A DNA stretch of 12,994 nt. It comes from Candidatus Peregrinibacteria bacterium (GTDB lineage Bacteria; Patescibacteriota; Gracilibacteria; UM-FILTER-43-11). Positions 7,897-12,994 of this stretch are shown piece after piece. The stretch is taken from the NCBI GenBank assembly GCA_030637565.1, contig DAOWGG010000063.1, positions 1-12,994 of the forward strand, written 5' to 3'. The notes beneath the pieces were generated by a model. That model ran no database searches. It had not been told where the DNA came from and was given only the letters and a program-made list of their open reading frames with translations. The translations under genes were made by a program, and so were the position numbers. Each line of letters opens with the position of its first letter. Position 1 is the stretch's first letter.

Positions 7897-7918
7897 AGAG
7901 CCCGCGAATGCAGGCTCT
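7893..7918 (-). terminator. Rho-independent terminator of the adenylate cyclase gene
   Basis: On the minus strand AGAGCCTGC pairs with GCGGGCTCT (nine pairs, one U-G) around the tetraloop ATTC, followed at once by a run of T. It lies 36 bp after the cyclase stop codon. This is the best terminator in the window. Confidence 0.85.
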
Positions 7919-7953
7919 GCCCACACAGGATGTGCAGGACTTGGTAGGTTCGC

Positions 7954-9723
7954 CTAACTGGCTTTTTTTTGAATGTCCTTGAGGAATTCAGCGAGCGTGC
8001 CATACCTCTTGTTGTGCATCTCGTTGACTTCACCCAGAAAGCGTTCTACCTCTTTCTCGGGATCTTTTTCCTCTTGGATAACGATTGGCAGATCCAGGTG
8101 CTTTGCCAAGTGGGCGTGGATCCAGCTTTTCAGCTCGATGAAGTGTTCTTGATCCTCTTCCGTCGGCTCTCCTTTGACGTCGAGCAGAAGATCGTAGATC
8201 ACTTCGTCGGTGAAGACTTTTTCCAGCAGATGATCACACATGACTTCGTTTTCCTCTTCGGTCGCGAAGCCCCTAACGTGATAAACCTGAATGGGAATCG
8301 AATTCCCATCAGTATCAATGATTCCCTTGAGAATTCGACGCCCTCCGCTACGAACACGAAGGAAGCGATTGCCGGTATCGGTCAAAGTAAACTTGTCGAT
8401 GACGAGTCCACCGGGAGTGGCCAAGCCTTCCACGCGGGAAGCGAGGTTGACTACCGGACCGATCAGACTGTAATCCAGCATGATGCCCTTTGCGCCGATG
8501 GCGCCAAGAAGGCACTTTCCACTGGCAATGCCGAGTCGATACTGAAGTGGCTTGGCTCCTTGGTAGGTTTCAATGGCGTAAGCCAGGATTCCCAAAGCTT
8601 TCTGAGTGTAGATGGTAGCCCGGACGGCGTTACGAACGTAGTCCTTTTTCAGACTGTCTTCTGGGCTCAGGAAGCCGAAGTGAGCCATGATTCCATCACC
8701 GATGAACTTATCGATGATGCCATTGAACTGCCGAACGAACAACTGCCCCATGACGGAGTAGTACCGGTTGAGCGTATGGAAGATCTGTGGCGGAGTCGGT
8801 TTCATGGACCACTTGGTGTAGTTCACAGCGTCTCCGAACACGATTGAGAGCTCGAACATCTTACCCTCGTCCGTCGCTTGACCTTTGATGATGCGATCCA
8901 TGAGTGCGGCATTGGTGAACCGGAAGAACACCTGAATAACCGAAGCCATGTGGTTGAACGCATGCACCAATCGTCCGATGGGAGTCCGAGGACTGTAGTT
9001 GCCTTCGATGTGCTGGTTGAAGTTGCCTTCAGCGACAGCTGCCGAAGCCTCCCCCAATCGTGTGATCACCCGAAGTCCGAAGAAGAGGGTGAATATGATT
9101 AGAGGAAGGGTGAGTAGAATGAGAGCTCCGTTCACCGAAATGAACTGAACCAGCATCTCACGGACTACTTTGTTCATGGGGGCTCTGTTGAAAACAAAAG
9201 CCAGGTACCCAAGCGTCAAAGTGCCTTTTTTGATGCAGTTGCGATTTGCATCGCGTTCTTTACAGTCCTCCATGGTCACTGGGGTGATGATACTCAATTC
9301 ATCCCGGTTGTCCTTGAGGATTTGCGTTTCTTTAATGCTCGATAGGAATTCGCGATCGATCCCGCGGGCTCCTTTTTGGCGAGCACTTGCAATCAACTCA
9401 CCTCTTTCGTCGTAAACAAAGGCGCGAGAGATGCTTTCTTTGTCAGTGAACCAAAGTGAGTTCAGCGACTGCTGAAGATTGCGATTTCGCAACTCCAATT
9501 CGGGCTGGAGGAATTCCTGGTTGGTGATGACCGCATAGCTGCGGACGATCGCTTCGCCAGAAGCCACTTTTTCCTCGAGGAGCTTGACGCTCGTCTTGGA
9601 GTAAGTGAGCATTCCGCCAATTCCCGTAGCGATGGACGAAATCACGAAGAATGCGAGACCGATCTTCCTGGTGAGGGAGAGATGCTTTGGGCTCCAATCG
9701 AGGAGGATTTCTTTGATTTTCAT
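7954..9723 (-). CDS. Membrane-bound class III adenylate cyclase with HAMP domain
   Basis: 589 codons. Order: short cytoplasmic start; membrane segment about 21-40; periplasmic sensor about 41-190 with a Cys pair C154/C163; membrane segment about 192-217; HAMP about 218-270; cyclase catalytic domain about 288-485; about 100-residue C-terminal extension rich in Glu. All catalytic residues can be placed: metal Asp D298 (VFGDAVNYT) and D343 (KFIGDGIMAHFG), purine-selecting K339 and D417 (MLDYSLIG), transition-state N426 and R430 (VVNLASR). Lys plus Asp points to ATP, so it should make cAMP in response to an envelope signal. A weak purine-rich GAGAG lies 6 nt before the ATG, unlike neighbouring genes. 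Codon use favours ATC, CTC, GAG and C/G endings, and GC is near 50% in sampled lines, which suggests either acquisition from elsewhere or different selection. Confidence 0.93.
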   Translation of the reverse strand: MKIKEILLDWSPKHLSLTRKIGLAFFVISSIATGIGGMLTYSKTSVKLLEEKVASGEAIVRSYAVITNQEFLQPELELRNRNLQQSLNSLWFTDKESISRAFVYDERGELIASARQKGARGIDREFLSSIKETQILKDNRDELSIITPVTMEDCKERDANRNCIKKGTLTLGYLAFVFNRAPMNKVVREMLVQFISVNGALILLTLPLIIFTLFFGLRVITRLGEASAAVAEGNFNQHIEGNYSPRTPIGRLVHAFNHMASVIQVFFRFTNAALMDRIIKGQATDEGKMFELSIVFGDAVNYTKWSMKPTPPQIFHTLNRYYSVMGQLFVRQFNGIIDKFIGDGIMAHFGFLSPEDSLKKDYVRNAVRATIYTQKALGILAYAIETYQGAKPLQYRLGIASGKCLLGAIGAKGIMLDYSLIGPVVNLASRVEGLATPGGLVIDKFTLTDTGNRFLRVRSGGRRILKGIIDTDGNSIPIQVYHVRGFATEEENEVMCDHLLEKVFTDEVIYDLLLDVKGEPTEEDQEHFIELKSWIHAHLAKHLDLPIVIQEEKDPEKEVERFLGEVNEMHNKRYGTLAEFLKDIQKKAS

Positions 9724-10011
9724 GATTGCTCTCTACTTTCTGCGATAAGCAGTAAAATGGTTTTAGCTCTAAAAAAATAAATGTTAGGCGAATTGTAAAA
9801 GATCGCTTAGCAGGCGAATCGGTCACAACAAGCCATCAGTAAAAGTTACTGTTTTTAAAAATAACCTATATTGAGGGCTCGTTAGACATAGAGTCAGCAA
9901 GCTAAGGCTATTAATTAAATCATTTTTTAGCTAATTTGTCAATAGAACCTCACTCTGAAAAACCATTCGAACTTCGCATTCGATTTTAAATTTTAGAAAC
10001 AGATCATTCAA
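9724..10011. other. Upstream region of the cyclase gene, no coding signal
   Basis: The minus strand has TACAAT at 9797-9792 as a possible -10 without a good -35. The octamer AGGCGAAT occurs at 9786-9793 and 9812-9819, overlapping that -10 and the place where a -35 should be. Farther up is the inverted repeat CAGTAA-AAG-TTACTG (9837-9851) followed on the plus strand by TTTTT. Nothing recognisable is seen from about 9860 to 10011. Confidence 0.45.
9837..9851 (+). terminator. Small inverted repeat with T-tail upstream of the cyclase
   Basis: CAGTAA pairs with TTACTG over a 3-nt loop and is followed by TTTTT on the plus strand. The stem is short and AT-rich. No plus-strand gene ends here, so it may be an operator for the cyclase promoter instead. 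Confidence 0.25.
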
Positions 10012-10128
10012 CTACCACTCATCATCTTCACTTTCTTCGCTCGCTTCGTAGCATTTACATTCGCACTCAAGCTTATCGCAATCTTCACAAGGAGGGCAAT
10101 TCATTCCACATTCACAATCTTCAAACAT
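10012..10128 (-). CDS. Cysteine-rich 38-residue microprotein with acidic tail
   Basis: ATG at 10128, stop TAG at 10012-10014; I checked each codon. Eight cysteines fall in the first 26 residues (5, 7, 11, 14, 17, 22, 24, 26), giving C-x-C, CPPC, C-x-x-C and a double C-x-C (ECECKC). The last twelve residues are acidic (EASEESEDDEW). Cysteine is 21% of the chain. Metallothionein-like metal binding is the natural guess from C-x-C/C-x-x-C clustering, but I do not recognise a named family, and an iron-sulfur or zinc-binding role is equally open. It is divergent from the metal-dependent hydrolase at 10289, and a 25-bp palindrome lies between them. No Shine-Dalgarno site. The biased composition makes a chance ORF unlikely. 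Confidence 0.68.
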   Translation of the reverse strand: MFEDCECGMNCPPCEDCDKLECECKCYEASEESEDDEW

Positions 10129-10173
10129 GGGGATTGAATTAAATAATAAATTGGCTTTATTATCGCTGTTTTT

Positions 10174-10198
10174 TATTAATTTTTAATAAAAATTAATA
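10174..10198. promoter_or_regulatory. Perfect 25-bp AT-only palindrome between divergent genes
   Basis: Twelve-base arms (TATTAATTTTTA and its complement) flank a single central A. It lies 45 bp before the microprotein ATG and 90 bp before the hydrolase ATG. Its left part overlaps where a -35 for a weak GATAAT (10164-10159, minus) would be. It could be an operator or a cruciform-prone site. Confidence 0.5.
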
Positions 10199-10200
10199 GC

Positions 10201-10222
10201 AAAAAAATGGCTTATTTAAGCC
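10201..10222 (-). terminator. GGCTTA...TAAGCC hairpin with T-run (minus direction)
   Basis: The sequence at 10209-10222 is a 14-bp near-palindrome, and in the minus direction the stem is followed by A then seven T. It looks like a small terminator reading leftward, yet no minus-strand gene ends here. It may block stray transcription entering the microprotein, or be part of the divergent control region. Confidence 0.4.
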
Positions 10223-10238
10223 AAAATTCGATGCCATA

Positions 10239-10266
10239 TTTACAATTTTAAAAAATTATTTATAAT
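10239..10266 (+). promoter_or_regulatory. Promoter of the amidohydrolase-2 gene
   Basis: TTTACA at 10239-10244 and a consensus TATAAT at 10261-10266 are 16 bp apart. The predicted start near 10273 leaves a leader of only about 16 nt before the ATG at 10289, with no Shine-Dalgarno site. Confidence 0.65.
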
Positions 10267-10288
10267 AACATTCTATATCAAACTTATT

Positions 10289-11236
10289 ATGGAGAAACCA
10301 ACTGATAAAATTGGTGATCGTGACGAAGCTGACATCATCGATATCCACTCCCATCTAGGCACTATTATTTATGAATGGGGTAAGGACATTATCGACCAAA
10401 AGGGGGTGAAGCCCCAAAGTTCTATCGATTTAGGCTGGATGGCTAAGCTGATGAAATTTGGACAAAAGCCAAGAGAATTAACCGGTATTGCTAGAAAATT
10501 AGCGACTTATTCAGGAAGGCAAAGAATTTTTGGGGCAACCCTAGAGAACATGCAAAAAGCACGTGAAGGAACAGGGATAACTAAATCTTGTACTCTACCA
10601 GTCCCCCCTAACGTTTGTTTTGATGACCTAAAAAAAGCTGCTAATGCAGACAGTCGAGTGATTCCTTTTACAGGCATTGATTTTAATGAGATGGAAGGAT
10701 TTGAAGATCGATTGCGTAGTGATGTGGAACATGGTGCCAAAGGGATGAAAATCCATCCCATTATTCAAAATGTATCACCCGTGGATCAGCGGATGCTTGA
10801 TGTGATGGAGGCGTTTAGTGAATATGATCTTCCTATTCTTTTTCACACAGGCCGTGTTACTTATTATTTTGGAGATGAAAAGAAAAAGGAGAATATGGAT
10901 TATGGAAATATGGAGCTTATTGAAAAGATGGTGGCAGAAAATCGGGGGAAAACTAAAATTATACTCGGTCATGCAGGTATGGCTGAGTTAGATTACGTTA
11001 CCGAAAGAATGCCTCAATATCCAAATGTTTTTGTCGATACCACCTTCCAACATCCTCAACGTATCAGTACACTCATCAACGCCTTTGGATCAGAGCGGGT
11101 CTTACTTGGTTCGGATTGGCCTTACGGTGACATGCAGCTTGCAATCGATTGTGTTCGTGAAGCCACACAAGATGAAAAAGAAATTCAGGCACGAGTCTTT
11201 CGAGAAAATGCAAAGAATCTTCTTCATCTAGGTTAA
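10289..11236 (+). CDS. Amidohydrolase-2 family (TIM-barrel) metal-dependent hydrolase
   Basis: 315 codons, a usual size for this family. Metal and active-site motifs of the amidohydrolase superfamily are in order: IDIHSH (H20, H22) after strand 1, KGMKIHP (K154, H156), ILFHTG (H186), ILGHAG (H228) and the late Asp in LLGSDWPYG (D276). Family members cleave or decarboxylate small ring or carboxylate substrates with one or two divalent metals in the cytoplasm. The substrate here cannot be read from sequence. There is no signal peptide. It is a single-gene unit with its own promoter and shares its upstream region with the cysteine-rich microprotein. The start ATG is supported by the short promoter distance and by the first barrel strand beginning about 15 residues later. 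Confidence 0.88.
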   Translation: MEKPTDKIGDRDEADIIDIHSHLGTIIYEWGKDIIDQKGVKPQSSIDLGWMAKLMKFGQKPRELTGIARKLATYSGRQRIFGATLENMQKAREGTGITKSCTLPVPPNVCFDDLKKAANADSRVIPFTGIDFNEMEGFEDRLRSDVEHGAKGMKIHPIIQNVSPVDQRMLDVMEAFSEYDLPILFHTGRVTYYFGDEKKKENMDYGNMELIEKMVAENRGKTKIILGHAGMAELDYVTERMPQYPNVFVDTTFQHPQRISTLINAFGSERVLLGSDWPYGDMQLAIDCVREATQDEKEIQARVFRENAKNLLHLG

Positions 11237-11253
11237 TTTCGCAGGTCAGCCTC

Positions 11254-11286
11254 TTTAAACAAAAAACACCTCAACTCGAGATGTTT
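11254..11286 (-). terminator. Terminator of the tRNA-Asp unit
   Basis: On the minus strand AAACATCTC pairs with GAGGTGTTT (nine pairs, one U-G) over a 5-nt loop, with the T-rich tail TTTGTTT. On the plus strand the same wobble position becomes a C-A mismatch and the T-run starts 5 nt late, so the site favours the tRNA direction but may also weakly end the hydrolase transcript. Confidence 0.7.
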
Positions 11287-11299
11287 CTTAGTTTTTTAA

Positions 11300-11376
11300 T
11301 GGCGGAACGGACGGGACTCGAACCCGCGACCTCCTGCGTGACAGGCAGGCGTTCTAACCAACTGAACTACCGCTCC
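11300..11376 (-). tRNA. tRNA-Asp (anticodon GTC), CCA encoded
   Basis: The 77-nt gene folds as a standard cloverleaf: acceptor GGAGCGG with CCGTTCC, discriminator G, CCA at 11302-11300, T arm GCGGGTTCGAGTCCCGT, anticodon GTC at 11342-11340 flanked by CT and AC. It closely resembles Escherichia coli tRNA-Asp as I recall it. It is a stand-alone unit with its own promoter and terminator. Confidence 0.97.
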
Positions 11377-11397
11377 ACATTGCTAAATTGCGGAGTT

Positions 11398-11426
11398 ATT
11401 GTAGACAATAGCGCTTGCTTTGTAAA
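11398..11426 (-). promoter_or_regulatory. Promoter of tRNA-Asp
   Basis: TTTACA (11426-11421) and TACAAT (11403-11398) are each 5/6 to consensus with a 17-bp spacer on the minus strand. Transcription should start near 11391, about 15 nt before the mature tRNA. Confidence 0.75.
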
Positions 11427-11438
11427 TAAGAATTTTAT

Positions 11439-12269
11439 TTATACTGATTGATTTAAACTTGTAGATGTTTTTTGATGTACCTCCTCTTTATTACAAATTG
11501 CTTCATACATTCCCACTAGCCCGTTATTAAGTGCCTCTTGCATGATACGGAGGGCATTTTCGTCGAAGGTTTGTGTTGCTGGATTAAAAACATAATCTAA
11601 ATTGTATTCTATCTGAACCGCATAAATTTTAGCGTTGATATCTAGGATATCCTTTAAATGAGCATACCAATACAAATTATAACCACCCTTATAAATACGA
11701 TTGATTTCAACGGATATACCCAATTGATCGGTGATCGAATTCTGAAGCTCAAATAAGTAATCGTAAGGAATGGAAAGGCCATCGTAATTATCGTAAGCGT
11801 CTTCGGATCCAAGATTTGAAAAAATCATACTCGTCATATAATCGTTGTTACGATTCAAGGCGTGATCTCCTGATGTATTGTGATAATCTACCAATAAAAT
11901 CACTTCATGCCCTTCCTCATCTAATCTCTGAACGCTGTCGACAATGCCTTGATGAAAGGGGTACCAATATTTCATTAAAAAGCTCTCTTTTTCATGAACC
12001 GTGAATTCATCCCCCTTATTAAAAACGGTTCGTCCAAAAAAATCGAATTCACGAAACGCATCCTCAATGTTAGGAGCCCGATTGAGGTCACAAACCAATC
12101 GGCTTATGTCTGCCTTGTGGATAGCACTTGCGCAAGTGAATTCATCTAGCTGATCAGTGTAAGGATCACTGCATTTCCAAATTTCATACTCTGAGAGAGC
12201 AAATCGGCCTTTTAAATCGTCATGAACATTGCTTTTTGAGTGAGGAGCCACCAGAACAATCGGGAGCAT
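11439..12269 (-). CDS. N-formylglutamate amidohydrolase-family protein
   Basis: 276 codons. Motifs of the FGase family (PF05013; HutG2-type) appear in order: VAPHS with H10, SDPYTDQLD (D35), RLVCDLNRAP (residues 57-66), LVDYHNTSGDH (D128, H130), KGGYNLYWYAH (194-204) and VQIEYNLDYV (218-227). Family members hydrolyse N-formyl-L-glutamate or similar N-acyl or peptide bonds using a metal. No histidine-degradation genes are nearby, so that substrate is not supported by context. There is no signal peptide, so it should be cytoplasmic. It lies 66 bp after the ThpR gene on the same strand but has its own promoter inside a dyad-rich spacer. No clear terminator follows it. Confidence 0.82.
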   Translation of the reverse strand: MLPIVLVAPHSKSNVHDDLKGRFALSEYEIWKCSDPYTDQLDEFTCASAIHKADISRLVCDLNRAPNIEDAFREFDFFGRTVFNKGDEFTVHEKESFLMKYWYPFHQGIVDSVQRLDEEGHEVILLVDYHNTSGDHALNRNNDYMTSMIFSNLGSEDAYDNYDGLSIPYDYLFELQNSITDQLGISVEINRIYKGGYNLYWYAHLKDILDINAKIYAVQIEYNLDYVFNPATQTFDENALRIMQEALNNGLVGMYEAICNKEEVHQKTSTSLNQSV

Positions 12270-12324
12270 AAGTTATTTTTATTTTTACAATTAGAATATT
12301 ATAACATATTCTAATAACTTATGC
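12266..12324 (-). promoter_or_regulatory. Nested dyads around the FGase promoter and start codon
   Basis: On the minus strand TTGCAT (12326-12321), 17 bp and TATAAT (12303-12298) form a promoter with a predicted leader of about 21 nt. The TATAAT lies in the centre of a perfect inverted repeat, ATTAGAATAT and ATATTCTAAT (12290-12299, 12306-12315, 6-bp spacer). A second perfect 12-bp inverted repeat, GCATAAGTTATT (12266-12277) and AATAACTTATGC (12313-12324), links the -35/spacer side to the FGase start codon. A repressor operator is the simplest reading. If transcripts enter from upstream, the outer arms could also pair in RNA and cover the AUG. Confidence 0.55.
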
Positions 12325-12335
12325 AAGTAGGTATT

Positions 12336-12839
12336 TTAAGATTTAAATGATTTTAAAGTTTTATAAGCGTTCCCTCCTTCCCCCTGAACGCTCTCCATTA
12401 AATGAAATTGATCGACTTTAAACCGAATGGGTTCAATTTTAATCGGCTGTGGTTTTTCTGTTGGGAGTTTTTTATACCGCCCCAAGGTAATATGTGCTCT
12501 AAAAGGGTAATCAGGAAAATAGCCCAATTCCCCCATCGATTCTTGGATATCCTGAGTTAAATTCAAAATGACAGCGGAAGGGTCACATTCAATCCATATC
12601 CCCTGTGGATCAAAGATGTTGGGAAAGGGGGTAACCTCTTTCATTTCAATTTCAAAAGGATTGAATTGAATGGTGGACAAAGCGTCGATGATCGGCTTTG
12701 AATTTTCAATTTCACCCCCTAAAAATTGGAGTGTTAAATGAAAATCTTTTGTTTTTTTAAGATCGGGAAATTGACTCCGCAAATGAATACATTGATCGTA
12801 AAGACTGTCAGGAACACTAATGGCGATAAAAAGTCTCAT
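12336..12839 (-). CDS. thpR: RNA 2',3'-cyclic phosphodiesterase (2'-5' RNA ligase family)
   Basis: 167 codons, slightly short for the family. The protein opens MRLFIAISVP, typical of ThpR, and carries the two H-x-T-x catalytic motifs of the 2H phosphoesterase superfamily: HLTL at 34-37 and HITL at 116-119, the latter followed by GR. Members open 2',3'-cyclic phosphate ends of RNA and can join tRNA halves through a 2'-5' bond in vitro. It is cytoplasmic. It is divergent from the gene at 12945 across a 105-bp spacer and lies upstream of the FGase gene on the same strand. No Shine-Dalgarno site precedes the ATG, and I found no convincing promoter for it. Confidence 0.9.
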   Translation of the reverse strand: MRLFIAISVPDSLYDQCIHLRSQFPDLKKTKDFHLTLQFLGGEIENSKPIIDALSTIQFNPFEIEMKEVTPFPNIFDPQGIWIECDPSAVILNLTQDIQESMGELGYFPDYPFRAHITLGRYKKLPTEKPQPIKIEPIRFKVDQFHLMESVQGEGGNAYKTLKSFKS

Positions 12840-12867
12840 AAAAAAATAATTAGTTCATCTTTATATT

Positions 12868-12880
12868 ATCAAACTTTGAT
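12868..12880. promoter_or_regulatory. 13-bp palindrome in the divergent spacer
   Basis: ATCAAA-C-TTTGAT is perfectly symmetric about a central C. It stands between the thpR start (12839) and the -35 of the rightward gene (12893), where it could serve both as an operator. Confidence 0.3.
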
Positions 12881-12892
12881 TGTGTTTTATTA

Positions 12893-12920
12893 TTGACTTA
12901 TTTACGTTTTATGATAGAAT
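12893..12920 (+). promoter_or_regulatory. Promoter of the gene starting at 12945
   Basis: TTGACT (12893-12898) and TAGAAT (12915-12920) with a 16-bp spacer. The same -35 and spacer are used for the lipoprotein gene. The predicted start near 12927 gives a leader of about 18 nt without a Shine-Dalgarno site. Confidence 0.65.
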
Positions 12921-12944
12921 AAAACACCTTTTATTGCCTTCACT

Positions 12945-12994
12945 ATGTCTGAGCAAAAGAAAAAATATGATTGGATGAATGTATTAGTTGTGGA
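12945..12994 (+). CDS. Unknown protein, N-terminal 16 codons only
   Basis: ATG at 12945 begins MSEQKKKYDWMNVLVV and the frame is open to the window edge. The start is supported by the promoter 25 bp upstream and by the charged then hydrophobic N-terminus. Too little is present to name it; the basic lead followed by a hydrophobic run could be the start of a membrane segment or a first beta strand. Confidence 0.6.
   Translation, partial: MSEQKKKYDWMNVLVV

Noticed and set aside
7629..8033. 134-codon minus-strand ORF across the repeat region
   Set aside because: It overlaps the end of the cyclase in another frame, the lipoprotein end and both hairpin repeats. The peptide is repetitive because the DNA is repetitive, and the cyclase terminator lies inside it.
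7969..8847. 292-codon plus-strand ORF
   Set aside because: It is fully antisense to the adenylate cyclase, whose catalytic motifs are intact. Its length is explained by the higher GC of that gene, and its protein has no recognisable domain.
9443..9826. 127-codon minus-strand ORF at the cyclase start
   Set aside because: It is out of frame with, and overlaps, the first 280 bp of the cyclase, and has no recognisable domain.
12321..12341. Nine-codon plus-strand ORF at the dyad near 12321
   Set aside because: It arises because the inverted repeat copies the start-codon region of the FGase gene; it is too short and has no promoter.
5861..12882. Identical 13-mer CAAACTTTGATTG at 5861-5873 and 12870-12882
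   Set aside because: About one such match is expected by chance in 13 kb, and the flanks do not match.

Overview
The window looks like a piece of a low-GC, Gram-negative-type bacterial chromosome. Evidence for an outer envelope is a Sec signal peptide on a giant secreted protein and a lipobox on a TPR lipoprotein. The mix of an SpvB/FG-GAP/RHS protein with 'WINGEE'-type Ig-like repeats, a solitary class III adenylate cyclase, and genes without Shine-Dalgarno sites resembles uncultivated environmental lineages such as Omnitrophota or other candidate phyla. That placement is an impression, not a result. Stop codons used are TAA and TAG, and no in-frame TGA is read through, so the standard bacterial code fits.

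Layout. Positions 1-5638 (minus) hold one open frame of at least 1,879 codons that runs off the left edge: signal peptide, SpvB-like domain, six FG-GAP/VCBS calcium loops, about 900 residues of YD/RHS repeats, then three Ig-like repeats. Just upstream on the same strand is a 42-codon small ORF (5682-5810), preceded by a terminator-like hairpin and a candidate promoter. A divergent promoter near 6146-6173, with an inverted repeat just past its start point, drives a TPR lipoprotein gene (6248-7690). Next come two copies of a 50-bp hairpin-bearing repeat, a strong terminator, and a membrane-anchored class III adenylate cyclase (minus, 7954-9723). The cyclase is clearly richer in GC (about 50% where counted) than its neighbours.

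From 9724 to 10288 the DNA is mostly regulatory but contains a 38-codon cysteine-rich microprotein (minus, 10012-10128) with eight cysteines and an acidic tail, divergent from an amidohydrolase-2 family metal hydrolase (10289-11236). A self-contained tRNA-Asp(GTC) unit with its own promoter, encoded CCA and terminator follows (minus, 11300-11376). Then come an N-formylglutamate amidohydrolase-family gene (minus, 11439-12269), a ThpR-type RNA 2',3'-cyclic phosphodiesterase (minus, 12336-12839) and the first 16 codons of an unknown plus-strand gene (12945 onward).

The genes do not form an evident single pathway. The most coherent local unit is the secreted SpvB-RHS protein with its leader ORF. 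The cyclase is the only obvious signalling gene; any target of its cAMP is not visible here. A recurring theme is the promoter layout: -35/-10 pairs with 16-17 bp spacers whose predicted transcripts start only about 16-21 nt before an ATG that has no Shine-Dalgarno site.
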